From: Penium margaritaceum
Taxonomy: Eukaryota > Streptophyta > Zygnematophyceae > Desmidiales > Peniaceae
DNA: 64,000 nucleotides
Direction: 5' to 3'
Assembly (NCBI GenBank): GCA_023375785.1
Contig: SZWC01006816.1
Location: 32,098 to 96,097, forward strand
Shown here in pieces: positions 48,111 to 60,133 of this stretch. The first letter of the stretch is position 1, and every line of letters begins with the position of its first letter. The position numbers and the translations under genes are program-made. Below the pieces are notes generated by a model. It was given only the letters and a program-made list of their open reading frames with translations, searched no databases and was not told the DNA's origin.

Positions 48111-49720
48111 CATTGTGCCTGGATCAGGTGCCAACGAGGGAGAGCACTGAGTGGCAAGTGCACATGCCTCAGAAATAGGCCTGACAACCACAAGGTCAGC
48201 TGCTGCATCACAAGCGGTACAAAACTCGCGAGTGACCAGATTGTGACCTGCAGACATGCTGGATGTACCTCTCTGTGTTTTATACGGACACTCAGGCTAA
48301 GGGCCTTTGTGCCGGGATCGCCACTCGCAACGCTACGAGTGGAGCGCCTGGGTGCGGGACCTGACACTCGCTGGGGTATGGAGCCCAACAGTCGAAGACG
48401 ACCACCGGGCTCACGTGAGTAGCCTGGACTCAAAAGGCTCACCGCAGGCTCAGAGACAGGGACAACCACATCCGGTGAAGAGTGAGGCACAGGGATAGGT
48501 GATGAAGTGGGAGGAGAGGCTGGAGAACTGATGGGAGACGCATTACTAGGTGTGGCAGTAGGACCACCCACGGAGATAGGAGTATCAGTGGACAGAGGGA
48601 CAGCATCATGGGTGTCTGTGGGGCGCGAGGACGCAGGAGAGGAGTCAAGCTGGACGGGAGAGGTCTCTAGGACGACAGCAATGATCACCGGGTCATGAAG
48701 AGCCGGAGACCGAGAAGTGGAGGGGGCTCGAATGGACACATCAGCCGGACGAGAGGTGCGCATAGGCCCAGACCCCCCCATCCATTGAGAAACCTCATAC
48801 GTAGGAACGTGTGTGAAAGACATTGATACAATCGAGGTCAGGTCGCGGTAGGTGAGAACCTCAAAGAAGAACACGTCGAGGGACTCCACAATGCGACGAC
48901 GGGCGGGATCCCAAAAACGCCAGGCCTTCGACCGCGGGGAGATGCCGACGAAGGCACACAAGCGACCCCGCGGAGAGACCTTGGACCCTTGTTGATCCTC
49001 GGTGTACCACACAGAAGCCACTGATCCCGAGACATGAGCAAGATGCAGATCGACACGGTGGCCAAACCAGAGCCAGTATGGTGTAACATGGTCCGGAAGA
49101 GGACCGTGCGGGAGACGGTTCTAGACCCACGTCATGTAGGCAATTCTTTCAAGGCGAAGGATTCCGGGAGGCAGCACTCAGATCACACAGCACGAACCAC
49201 ATCCTCCATGGTGCGGTTCCAGTGCTCAGAGACACCCTTCTGCTGAGGAGTGGCCGGAGTAGAGACCTGTTGAAAAACCCCACACTCGGCAAAAAAACTA
49301 TCCATCTTGTCAAGAAACTCATCGCCGCGGTTCGAGCGGAAGGTATGCAGGGAGTGGCGAGACTGACGCTCACCCATCACTAGCCAGAGACAAACCGCTA
49401 GAGCGGCATCACTCTTCTAGCGCAGGCTGTAGACCCAGGTTCCGGGTGAAGTCATCTGTCAGGGTTAGGACGTATCGGCCCCGACTGGACAAAGACTCAA
49501 CAGGGAGAGGACCGAGAAGGTCCAAATGGACCAACTCGAGAGGAAGAAGGGCTTCAGAACGGGAGTCAGGGTTGGTGCAGCGATGCATCTCACCCTGAGC
49601 GCAGAACAGACAATCGGTTTTGGACGGCTTCTCGAAAGAGGTCGTGTCAAGACCGAGTGCGGGCGGTGTCCTAGTGAGCTTCGACACAGAGTCGGAGTCC
49701 ACATGACAAAGACGTCAATG
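48110..49720 (-). pseudogene. Copia integrase and linker of element C
   Basis: The zinc-site second half CLFCAQGEMHR and the first catalytic Asp in LVHLDLLGPLP occur at 49409-49702. The core continues in another frame (RSNRGDEFLDKMDSFF, TPATPQQKGVSEHWNRTMED at 49183-49380). In that frame the second catalytic Asp is lost (SNRGDEF for SDRGGEF) but the Glu remains. The C-terminal half (GRLCAFVGISPRSKAWRFWD and a Ser/Pro linker) is at 48110-49021. At least two frame changes break the gene. Confidence 0.85.
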
Positions 49721-49936
49721 CAGCAGGTGTTGGTGCTCAGTAGTCAGGATACCAGTGACAAACACACGAGCAGGAGGAGAAGGGGAGCAAGGAGAAGAAG
49801 AGATCCAAGGAACACGATACAGATAATCCACAACAAAGGCACAAAGACCAACAGTGCGAGTATCAAGAGTAGTCACTGTCGTGGAATCTGTAGTGTACTC
49901 CATCGAGTCCCATCAGAGTGCAGGCACGCACAGAGA

Positions 49937-50176
49937 TTAAGCTGAAAGGTCAGGCACAGAAAGCACGTCGGAAAGATACAAGGGACCAGACGGACTATCG
50001 AAGCACATAACCCCAACACCTTGAACTGGCAAGAAATGACCACCGCCTGTGCCAACGGAATGAAAAGACGCCACAGGACCGAGGAAAACAAAGTCACTAC
50101 GACGACAGATCATGTGGTGAGTGGCACCGGAATCAATGATCCAAGTACCACCCAAATCACGAGTGGAGGACGTCAC
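49937..50176 (-). pseudogene. Copia protease of element C
   Basis: Active-site motif WIIDSGATHHMICRRS, then SVGTGGGHFLPVQGVG and LYLSDVLSVPDL. It matches the protease of A and B and lies between gag and integrase as expected. Confidence 0.85.
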
Positions 50177-50401
50177 TGTGCAACGGGTAATGGAACACTC
50201 GGCTGCAGACGGGCGTTGGGCAACATAGGAGGGAGAACGACGAAGGGCACACAGGTGAGACTCAAAAATCCAATCTATATTGTCATGCCCATCATCATCA
50301 CATGCCAGCTGTGCTCCCCCACACGAGATATCACGACATATGAGAACAGAAGAACAAACAATCTGTGAACCACCTGGCTGTGAAGATACACTCGCACCTC
50401 C

Positions 50402-52003
50402 CTAAGAGCAAAGCGCCAGGAGCTGACAAAGCTCGGTGATGGTGCGGTCACGGGGGTCTGGGTCTAAGCTCCCCGCCGGTGAGGAAGCGAGAAATGCTAC
50501 GGTCGTGGTCGTCGTGCGACCAGAGGCTGTGCTGCTCAACAGAGACCGTTGTGCGTGTGTAGCCTGAAGACCGCGAGTGATCACCGCCCAGTCGAGCGGC
50601 TGCTGGCACTCAGTGTAGCATTGAGCGCCTCCATAGTTGTAGAAGTGAACAGTACGTCGACTACTACCGTCTGATGACTGCTACTACTATAACTGATGTT
50701 GGCCCGAGCCTCGCTTCTTTTTGCTCTTCTTTCCCTGTGTTGCTTCTGCCATACCCTGCGTTTGTGTTGGGGTAGCCGAAGTGGAAGAGGAAGAGGAGGG
50801 CGTGCATGAGGATGGAGAAGGGAACTACGAGAGAGGCGTCAGTGGTGACGTGATCACCGGTGTAGCAAGTGAACTCTCCTGATGGGCGACGGCTGCCTCA
50901 CGGGCGGATGTCACCTGGAGAAAAAGCCGATGCAGCCAAGGAAGCAGCTGAAGGGAGGTGGAGAAGGGCTCGAGCGCGGCATTGTTGTACCCCGAGAGGA
51001 TGTCGGCATGCTCAAGACTGACTCCGATCATGAGTGTCCGAAGCGTCCACAGCTATGTACCTCTTGAGGTCCCAAAGCACGTATAAATGCGCATGGTGCG
51101 CACCCAGTAATCGGCTACGGGCTTGGCAAGTCCCTGACGAAGGGAGTGGAAGGCTCGGATGTGAGCCGCGCGGGTGGCGTGCGTCTCTACAAAAATCACG
51201 GACAATGCCAGCTCCCAGCCCCGACGTGGATCAACACCCGCACCTGTGCCGGCCTCTCCAAGGAAGGGGCAAAAGTCCACGAAAGTCTTGCAAGGCATGG
51301 CGTAAAAGAGTTCGCGCATCGCCCAAGCCGCTGTTAGTACCTGAGCACGGTCTGTAACCTGGTACTGACTGTGGTAGTAGGACCAAACCCCCTCTGAAGT
51401 GGCCTAGACCTGGAATGGGATCTCCTAGCAGTCAAATCCGTCCTCGCTGACACATCATGAGGGCGGTTTCTCGAAGTCCTTAGGTTGCCGCTCCGTAGGA
51501 AGAGCAACCACAGGATGGGAAAGATGAAGGATGGGGAAGATACTGGGACGAGGAAAGTTGCCAAGGTAGGGCTCACGCAAGGATCGGATCTCCGAGAATA
51601 GGGAACCGAAACACGTCTGCAGCTGGCAAAGACGCTCATGAAGTACGTGAATCTCCCTCTCAGGACTTTCATCCTCCATGCCTGGCATGTCAGGGTCCTC
51701 CTCCAAAGGATCAAGAAGTGGCGGGTCTTGTCCTGTCGCTCTCCTTGGTGTAGATGCTGACTGCTGTGCAGAAGGTGTGACACCGCTGAACCCCCCAGAG
51801 GTCTGCTCTGGGGCCGTGGACTGAATCCGAAGAATATCAGTGAGCGTACGGATGGCGTAAGTCTGCTATTGCTATAGGCAACGTATCTCATCCTGCTGAC
51901 TCCGCAGGTCCTCAATAGCCTGCAAGTGTGGGCTCCAAACCCCTGAGGAGGAGGAGGAGGAGGGATCGGGTGGTCCTTTGTCCTTGTCACCAGTCGGAGC
52001 CAT
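50402..52003 (-). pseudogene. Gag region of element C
   Basis: The probable start is the ATG at 52001-52003 (MAPTGDKDKGPPD), followed by a Ser run and a coiled-coil-like HLQAIEDLRSQQDEIR. Downstream, in shifted frames, are ERLCQLQTCFGSLFSEI, then FHSLRQGLAKPVADYWVRTM, which resembles the gag core of retrotransposons. A zinc knuckle is not clear. This gag is not closely similar to those of A and B, so element C belongs to a different subfamily although its pol is related. Confidence 0.65.
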
Positions 52004-52574
52004 GTCAGCGCTCAGTATAGGTCCAAACGTCAAAAATGCTCCGAACAAAAAACCGACAGCGTTTCTCAAGGAGTTGAAACATTCAGAAAACATGATGTTT
52101 TAGCCACGAAATTGCTGACGTCAACACAACCGATGATGACGTCAAGGTTTTTTTACGCTAGCAAAAAACGCTAGCATTTTTTACGCTGACGTATTTTACG
52201 CCAATGAGATTTCGAAGAGGTTACATGAACATCGCGTGATCGGTGGGGGTGACCTCATTGCCCCCTGCTCGCAGCTGCGCAAGGGCTATGTTGGCCTACA
52301 TAGTGCCACGAAGGCTTGTGCAGTGCTATGCAGTTTCTGCACAGTGCTATATAGTTTTACATAGTGCTACACAGTTTTTGCACAGCTGTACAATTGCGCA
52401 TCTGTTGCTGTTGTCGATGCAGCAGCTGCAATACTGCTGCTACGCTGCTAGTGCTTTCGCTGCTACTACTATGCTGTTGTTACTGCTAGCGGCTGCTGAT
52501 GCCGCCGCTGCTGCGAGCTGCTATCGCCGCGCGCTGCCAATGGTTGCACCCGCCGCCGCAAGCTACTGCTGCGA
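52004..52574 (-). other. 5' leader of element C (proximal part)
   Basis: Sequence between gag and the nested insertion. It contains two TGACGTCA palindromes (52116-52123 and 52137-52144), a duplicated ACGCTAGC phrase near 52160-52180, short TAGCACTGTGC-like repeats, and a GCT/GCN-rich stretch. No separate gene is called. Confidence 0.5.
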
Positions 52575-53186
52575 TGTAATTTCCAGACAACTTCCTAGGA
52601 CACAGGTGTGAGAGGTTGAAACAAGGTATTAGCAAGTACACAGTATGCCATGGATGCGGGAAACACTTGCCTCAATAGCTCTAGTGAACACCAAGACAAG
52701 AGAGTGAGGGGTGAGCGAGCGAGACTTAGCAGCCGGTGAGCGTGCACTCGCTGCAAGCAAGACTCTCAAGCAAGCACACACCACCACCTGGGGGTCGAGC
52801 CCGACCGCTTGGAATTAATCCGTGCGGCGGCTACTCACCAATGCACGGGTGAACCCGGCACGATGCCCCCCTAAGGATCACCACCCGGGTAATGCAGCTC
52901 CCAAAGAAGCACTCAAGGCAAGCAAAACATGATGTAGGGCACGACAGTAAGAATGTACGATCCCTAGCATCTCCCACATCAGAGATAGAGAATCAAGTAA
53001 TGACCACGCATGTGCCAGCAGACACTCCTGTGTGAGGGAGTTGTGTCATGTCGCCAGAGACGCCCATCATGGTAGGCTCGCTTGGCGTCTTCCCAGGTGA
53101 GGTCATGTCAGTTAATCCGTACATATGTGTGCATGGAAGAGAAGACAAGGGGGCATAGAGATGTGAGTGGCCAACAAACTTCAACA
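52575..53186 (-). repeat. 3' LTR of element B
   Basis: On the minus strand it starts TGTTGAAGTTTGTTGG and ends AAATTACA. It aligns over its whole length with 60134-60738, with scattered substitutions and small indels. Confidence 0.92.
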
Positions 53187-53200
53187 CTCCCCCATGACCC
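53187..53200 (-). other. Polypurine tract of element B
   Basis: GGGTCATGGGGGAG on the minus strand, directly against the 3' LTR. Confidence 0.82.
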
Positions 53201-53275
53201 GCAGGCAAGCAATCCCCACACATAAAGGCACAAAAGGCTGGAGAGAACAGAGACTCATGAGACACACAGAGCAAT

Positions 53276-54838
53276 TCAACCTGCGTCATGGGGACAGATG
53301 AGACCGACAGCATAAACAACACTCTTGAAGACATTCCGACTGAGGGATTTGGTGAGGAAGTCTGCTCTCTGAGAACGCGTGTCCACCCAAGCAACCTGGA
53401 CAATGCCAGCGGCAATGCACTCGCGAACAAAGTGATGTTCAACATTGATATGCTTGGTGCAAGAGTGATGCATTCCACTATTCTCAGCATCGGCCTTTGT
53501 GCTTTGATTTTCACGACAAAGAGTGATGCAACGGATGGGGAAACACAATTGCTGTAGTAGACGACACTGCCAGACAGCCTCACATGCGTCTGTGCCAAGA
53601 GCAACATACTCAGTCTCCGCCGTGCTGCGGGTGACACATCCTTGTTTGCCACTTTTCCAAGAGACATCAGTCCCACCAACCATGAAGATGTACCCTGTTC
53701 GGTTGCGTGCATCGGAGTCATGTGCCCAGTCACTGTCAGTGAAGCCATCAACCATGAGTGAGGGTTGTGAACAAAAGTATAGACCGACTCGTGGTGTGGA
53801 GAGTGCATACCGGACGACTCGCAAGGCGGCCTCAAGATGCCGCTCGCGTGGACACTAAGAGAATTGGAACATAAAGTTGACAGCAAATGCAACATGAGCA
53901 CGTGTGGTGATAGCAAGGTACATCAGCGAGCCAATGACTTGGAGGTAGTCATTCACATCCACTGTCTCACCCAGCTTTGAGAGGTCCAAGGACATCAACA
54001 GTGACTGAGCCACGGGGGTCATGGGCGTAGAGGCAGTGGGAATAGCAGTCAGAAGAGGCCCGAAGCGCTCCCCCAGACTACGGACATACGCAGCCTGGTG
54101 CATGTACAGAGTGCGATGTGCGCGATCACGCTCTACCTCCATGCGCAAGAAAACACGGGCCGGGCCCAGGTCTTTCATTTTGTAGGCTGCCTGCAGAAGG
54201 GACTTGGCAGCAGTGACAACGGCAGCGTCAGGAGATGCGATAGGGAGATCATCAACATAGACCAGGATGGCAACCAATGGTTTGGTAGGGGAGCTGAGAA
54301 ATAAAGCAAGATCCACTGGACTTCTTCTAAAGCCTCCTCTTTCTAGAGTCGCTGTGATCTCTTGGTTCCAGCAGCGTGGAGACTGCTTGAGCCCATAAAG
54401 TGCCTTGCACAGTCGCCATATATGGTTTGTCCCATCCGAGAAGATGGACGGCTGCACCATGTAAATATCCTCCTCCAAATTACCATGCAAGAAGGCATTC
54501 TTGACATCCATTTGCTCCAGTTCCCAGTCATGCTGGGCAACTAGGCCAAGCAATGCCCTGGCAATTATATAGCGGCCAACTGGTGAAACCGTCTCATCAA
54601 TTTCCACACCAAGGATCTGAGAGAATCCCTTTGCAGTGAGACATGATTTGTACCGCTCAACAGTGTTGTCTGGGTTTAGTTTGCGAAAATACACCACTTG
54701 GCTACAACAGCTTTGCGGCCCGGTGGTCGTCCACGATTTCGTATTGTGCTGTGATAGTGTGGCATGTTTAGCCTTCATTGCCTGCTCCCACAAGGAGGAG
54801 TCAGTGGCTGTGCGCGTCGCGTGCACGGTCAATGGTTA
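53276..54838 (-). pseudogene. Copia reverse transcriptase and RNase H of element B
   Basis: After a TAA at 54836-54838 the frame continues unchanged. RT motifs are LTAKGFSQILGVEIDETVSP, EQMDVKNAFLHGNLEEDIYM, LCKALYGLKQSPRCWN and an intact catalytic box in VYVDDLPIAS. A TAG at 53855-53857 precedes the RNase H part: VDGFTDSDWAHDSDARNRTG, SGKQGCVTRSTAETEYVAL, NVEHHFVRECI and RADFLTKSL, ending at 53276. Apart from the two stops the catalytic residues look complete, which makes this the best-preserved RT in the window. RT and RNase H copy the genomic RNA into cDNA inside the particle. Confidence 0.9.
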
Positions 54839-57367
54839 AGGCGGAAAGGGAGAAAGACCTACAGCAGCAAAACATAAGGCGACATACCCAGCTACAGATG
54901 ACGAAAAAGCTGAGTGGAACTCCTGTTCAACGAGGGCGTATCCAAGAGCAGTGCTGGGATGAACGACAGAGACAGCAGCAGATGAGTCAGAGGTCATGAG
55001 ACCAAGGGCACGGAGGCCAGGGTCACCAGAGACTATAGGGTGAGACTGAGAGGGGAGAGCCCTGAGGCGACCTCCACGTGTGTAGGGTGAGACGGTGGGA
55101 ACAGACCGCGTCTGGGAGGACTGCACCGGAGCAAGAGTAGGAGAGACTGGGTGTACAACAGTAGGAGGTGTAGAAGAGATAGAAGGAAGAAAATGCTCAG
55201 ATGGTGAGACGGGCTCACCGGCAGAGGGCGAGTCGCCAGCAGAAGGCACAGAGGAGCCAGAGGGTGGAGAGGCAGAGGATGAGGGAGATACCACCGGAGC
55301 AGGGGACTCTGACGGCTCAGCGCCGGACAGAAGGGGAGGAGAGGAGGAGGCAGAGGGACCCAGGGGAACGGAGGAGGTAGGGGGAACCAAAGGACGTACT
55401 GAGGGGAGAGATGCCCCAGAGGGGAGAGGACCACCTCCATCCCGAAAGGGCGAAGAGAGGGACCCGTCGAAGCGAGGAATGTCACGTTTAAACAAGTGTT
55501 CAAAGAACAGGGCATCACGTGACTCAATGATGTGATTGCGGGAGGGATACCAGAAATGCCAAGTCTTGGAGAAGGGAGAGACAACAAGGAAGACACACAG
55601 GCAACCGCGGGGAGACAATTTCGCATCCCTGTGGTCGGCAGGAAGCCAGCCAGATGCAAGACACCCCCATACACGAGCAAGGTGAAGGTTAGCCCACCGA
55701 CCCGTCCAGTGCTCAAACAGAATGACCGTGTGGGAGAGTGGTCCATGAGGAGTCCAGTTCCATACCCAAGTCATGTAGGACGTAGCCTCAAAGGCAAAGA
55801 GCGGGGACTGACCGGAGGCGGAGAGAAGTGCACGCACTCCATCAACAAGGGTGCAATTCCAGCGTTCAGACACACCGTTCTGCTGTGGAGTGTAGGGGCC
55901 AGTGGACTCAAGGCGAACACCACGAGACTCAAGAAAGCGAGAGGTAGGGCCGAAGAACTCACCACCTCGGTCACTACGAAACACACGCAGGGGGCGAAGA
56001 CAAGCGTGTTCGGCTTGAGGGAGCCATGCTTCGAGGACATCAGTGACATCACTTTTGTGACGGAGAGCAAAGACCCAACGGTACGGGGAGAAGTCATCAT
56101 TCAAGCAGAGAACGTAGCGGCCGAGACCACCGAGGAAGGCATGAGGCAGCGGACCCATGACATCAACATGGACAAGGTCAAGAGGGTGAGAGGAGTGAGA
56201 CTCAAAGGTGGAGAACGGAGAGCGGTGCATTTTGCCACTGGCACAATCAAGGCAGCTCGAGGAACAGGGAGGTACAATGGTGCCAGGGTCCAGGCCTGCA
56301 GCAGGCTGGAGGCGAAGAAGGCGCTGGATGGTAGCACTGTGAATGTGGCAAAGCCGACGATGAAAGAGGTCAACGTGAGCGGGACACAAGGAGGGCGCCA
56401 CATGAACAAAGGCAGAGGCAGCAGAAGAGGAGGGGAGAGAAAGAGGGACACGAAACAGACGGTCATAGTGCACGCCACGCAGAACAACACGGCTAGACGA
56501 GCGGAGTGATATCAAGGCAAGGCCACGGCTGGATGAGAAGTCCATGCCCTGGTCGTCAAGGGTGGTCACAGAGAGCAGGTTGACCTCAAGGTCGGGGACA
56601 TACAGTACTTCACGAAGATAGACTGTGCCACCAGGGCCAACAAAACGAATGACACCGACGCCATGAACGGGGAGTAGTTGGCCGGAGCCAGTGCGGACAG
56701 AGCGAACAAAGCCAACAGGGCCAAGGGAGACAAAGGAGGAGCGACAGGAGGTCATGTGATGTGTGGCCCCAGAATCAATGATCCAGAGGCCGGGGGCAGC
56801 ACGAGTGGTAGGACGAACAAGGCAGACAGTGACATTGCCATGAAGTGAGAGTGAGGAGGAAGCACCAATACGAGTAGGGAACGTGTGAGACTGTCTGTCC
56901 TCAATCCAGTCCCAAACATCAGGCAGGTCCCCTTGAACACCCCCGGACGCTGCACCACAAAGAGTGGCATCAGATTCACAGACAGACACACGACACAAGC
57001 CACTCACACGCTCACCTCCCTGAGAGCGAAGGTGGAGGAGTTCAGCCAGACGCCGCTCAAGAACACGCTCCTTGTCAAAATGGTCAGAGGAGCGATTGGA
57101 GGAGCGGTCACAAGAACGGTCGGAAATGTGGCATTCGTCCAGCATCCAGGAGGGTGTATAGTAGTGTGAGGATTGGGGACCGTAGTAGGGAGGACCGGTC
57201 GAACGCGAGATCCAACCCCAAAGACTGACGGGTGAAGATGACGGCTGAAGTGGAGTAGAGGTAGTGGTGAGGGGGAAAGCTGAGGAAGAGGAGGAAGAGG
57301 GTGCAACGATCACCGCTGCTGCCGGTGAACAGGAGGTGACTCCCGTGCGCGCCCAATGGGCGCACAT
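54836..57367 (-). pseudogene. Copia protease and integrase of element B (long open part of gag-pol)
   Basis: An open stretch of 843 codons holds, in order, the protease (WIIDSGATHHMTS near 56780), the integrase zinc site (FHRRLCHIHS and CLDCASGKMH), and the D,D(35)E core with Asp in HVDVMGP, Asp in RSDRGGEFF and Glu in NGVSERWN (35 residues apart). The conserved C-terminal block (RGCLCVFLVVSPFSKTWHFW) and a long Ser/Pro linker follow. The first methionine is inside gag sequence; the natural protein would begin at 58582 and be cut by the protease. The stretch stops at TAA 54836-54838 just before RT. Element A has a Glu codon at the matching place. Confidence 0.9.
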
Positions 57368-58582
57368 GGAGGAGGCCAGACGGACATCATCACGTGGGAC
57401 AGGACATTTAGGCGCAGAATGACCTGTGACACCACAGTTCCAACAGGTGACATCGATGTTGGCGATGGAGCCTGAGGAGGACTTGCCACCCCGCCCACCC
57501 CCACGCCCTTTGCCACCACCACGTCCATCCCCACGATTGGATCCACCTCTCCCTCCACGAGAAGCAGCCTAAGTGGAATGAGCTGTAGCAAGGGAAGTGG
57601 AGACTCAAGGTGAGGTGGCAGCAACTACAGAGGAAGACGAGGAGGTTGCGACTGCAGTGAGCGCATCGCGGTGCATGTGCTTGTTCTGTAGACCGTTCCA
57701 CCAATCAGTGAGGCGGGAAGAGGTGAAGTCATAGAGAGGTCCAATCCCTGGAGGGGTATCCGTACTGAGTGGAGCAGAAGCAAGACGTCCGAGCTCTACC
57801 TGGGAGACATGCAGGTAGAGAACAAAGAGCTCAGGAATCAGGCCAGCAACAATGGATAAGCAGGAAAACAGAGGACCAGGAGCAGCCTTGCTCAGGTCAC
57901 GCAGCAAGCGCAGACTCCGCGCCCAGTACTCGTCCCCTGTCTCATCGACCTGCATCTGTAGAGTGTTAAACTATACAGTCAGGGCACTCTGGGTCGCATG
58001 CCCAGTGACTGTCTTGCGGTGAAGAATGAGGGCGTATGCGCCAACGGGGTCAGCGGGTGTATCTCGTGTCGGATCTGCATTGTACGTACCAATGTTATCT
58101 AGAAGACTTTCGGGTCCGAAGTTGATGAGAGCGCGGACAGCCCGAGCCGCCTCACTTGGCTGTGGAACAAACGACAACTTTGGAGGGAAGTAGTACTCCC
58201 ACAGTAGTTCCCCTTGGGTCCACACGCAGAAGCGTGTTTCCCATGACGTGAAGGTGAGTTTGGATGTGATTTGTGGTGACAGAGTCTCGAAGTCCTTCTG
58301 CCGTGCAGGGAGGACCCGAGCTAGGGTGGCTGCTGAGAGAGCGGGAGAAGAAGAGTTGGGGACACCACCACCAGGAGGCACAGATGAATCAGCAGATGTA
58401 GTATCGTCAGCAGGAATTACAGTGGAAAGGGCAGGGACAGACCATAGGCGCTCTATGACTAGGTTCGCCACTGTGGCGGCTAATTCATGTTGTGCCGCGC
58501 GGTGCTGTTGCATGTCATCCTCAGCTTTGCGACGGGCCGCCTGGGCTTGAAGAGCCTCTATTGTGTCCTCTGATCCTGGCAT
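57368..58582 (-). pseudogene. Copia gag of element B (three in-frame stops)
   Basis: The ATG at 58580-58582 opens a frame with a coiled-coil-like start (EALQAQAARRKAEDDMQQHR), the gag core (KLTFTSWETRFCVWTQGELL, DPVGAYALI) and, after TAG at 57971-57973, the segment SLRLLRDLSKAAPG through LTDWWNGLQ. Two more stops follow (TGA 57605-57607 and TAG 57569-57571) before a Gly/Arg tract and the zinc knuckle CWNCGVTGHSAPKC. The frame then runs into pol without a shift. At the first stop element A has Gln (CAG), so a C-to-T change is likely. Confidence 0.88.
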
Positions 58583-58654
58583 TGTGAGAGTGAGCAGGTA
58601 GAGGAAGTGAAGTGAGAAGTGGATGTGCAGTGCAAAATGAAGGTGCTCACCGAA

Positions 58655-59285
58655 CTAGTGGTGGGGCAACAGTGCGAAGAGAGGAGCCACCACTGCAATA
58701 GCTGACGAGAAGAGAACAGAAACCCACCCTACAACTACGACGGTGAGGCACAAAAGGCCAGTGACTGTGGCCCCGGCCATCGCTGCCGATGCTGATGCAA
58801 CAAGGACTCTTGTGATGACTTGGGGCGTTCCCTCCCGCGGAGCCTCGATAGGGGTCAGGACCGCAGTTGCTGTGGAGGCGCGGATAGAATCGACGGCGGC
58901 TGCAATTGACCGATGATGCGGTAGTAGCGACAGAGGTTGCTGCTGCTGTCACCTGGGTGGCAATGTTGGCAGCTGCGGCAGCAAGCACAGTGAGAGAAGC
59001 TGTTGCGTGCGCGTAGGCATCAGCTGCACGGCCCACCGCAGTCTGAGTGGGAGCTCTGCATTCACGGGCAGTGGCTGCAAAGGTTGTTGCGGCCCCTGTA
59101 GCTGCGTCAAGAATTTCACCTGCTAGGCCGACGGAGTCTGTGTGGATTGGGAGAATGGGAATCACCCCAGGAACCTCTGGAGTTGGTGCAGGTCCGGCAG
59201 ATGCAGCAGTCGTGGGGGATGGAGAGGATGTGGGGTTGGTAGCAGATGTAGCGTTGGATGACTGTGGGTCAGTAGAAGGTTGCAT
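58655..59285 (-). pseudogene. Extra pre-gag ORF of element B (Ala/Thr-rich, hydrophobic C-terminus)
   Basis: Starts at the ATG 59283-59285 (MQPSTDPQSSNATSATN), within the leader between PBS and gag. A Pro/Thr/Ser-rich N-terminus is followed by TTFAATARECRAPTQTAVG and an Ala-rich amphipathic-looking stretch (LAAAAANIATQVTAAATSV). Near 58915 the frame should move by one to give a continuation that matches element A: AAAVDSIRAS, then a hydrophobic end of two probable membrane segments (TGLLCLTVVVVGWVSVLF; SAIAVVAPLFALL) with a stop at 58655-58657. Without the shift, the open frame ends at 58647 with a Cys/Arg-rich tail. It ends about 70 bp before gag. No homologous family is known to me. Confidence 0.58.
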
Positions 59286-60121
59286 TTTTTAGGGACGAGG
59301 CGGTGATGGAGGCAGGTCGTCGGCCGTGTACACCTATCAATTGATCTCCTCCTCACGTGTAGCCGCCGCCCTCTCGTCCAGTTCGGCCAGTTCGTCGTGC
59401 CAATAAGAAGGGTCAAGCATGCGGAACCACAAGGGTGTGTCGATGTCGAGGGGTGGAGGAGACTCGAAGAGACGAGGATCCTCCCACCCGTGGTTAGTCT
59501 AGCGTGCAGCCATACGAGGGGAGTCAAGCTCCTTGTCTGGAGGACTATCAGGAGATGGTGACTCCAGTGTGGCTACTATCGGGCTGCGAGGGCAGCCAAG
59601 ATGTGTGCCTGCTACTGAGTGTTGTCGGCTGCTGATGCACGGTGCTCGCCGTATTAGGGTGCGGCAGACCACTACAAGACAACGGAGGTGGATGGGCCAG
59701 AATGCCCCAAGCCTATCGGCAGTATACAGTCGTGACGGAGGGCAGTTTGAGAGCAGGGTTCTCTCGGCACGCTAGAGGGAAGCTGAGCGAATGCAGAGTG
59801 CTGCAGTGGGATGTACAGGTACGACTCAATGAAGGAGAGTTGCAGTCCGCTGTGAAGATGGGTGTGGTGCGAAGAGAGAGATCCACGAGATGTCGCCCGC
59901 GGATGTGGGAGATGGCAGAACTTAGGGCTGCTGCGAGAGTCACGAACGAGTGCAATAACACCTCTAGGTGCTGCTACTCAGTGCCGAAGATACGGCAAGC
60001 GGCGAAGATGCACTGTTGAGGTGGAAGTGGTGGCTTGCACGGGCCGAGAAGGCTGTTAGCTTGCGTGTTGCACCGAGGCTAAGGTATAGGATCGAAGAGC
60101 TGTGGAGACGGATCCTCATGC
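59286..60121 (-). other. Leader of element B between PBS and the extra ORF
   Basis: Contains a short in-frame stretch near 59340-59510 (WFRMLDPSYWHDELAELDER) that may be an earlier part of the extra ORF, separated from it by a stop. The rest shows no recognisable gene. Confidence 0.45.
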
Positions 60122-60133
60122 GCCCTGATACCA
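60122..60133 (-). other. Primer-binding site of element B
   Basis: TGGTATCAGGGC on the minus strand next to the 5' LTR, one base different from the usual plant TGGTATCAGAGC. It pairs with the 3' end of initiator-Met tRNA. Confidence 0.82.

Noticed and set aside
52243-52611. Plus-strand 122-codon frame rich in Ala and Cys
   Set aside because: It crosses the boundary between the C leader and the LTR of B and follows triplet-rich sequence.
6156-54838. Stop-codon reassignment as explanation for the in-frame stops
   Set aside because: The F-box and V-ATPase genes have ordinary frames with no internal stops, and all three stop codons occur within the transposon genes.
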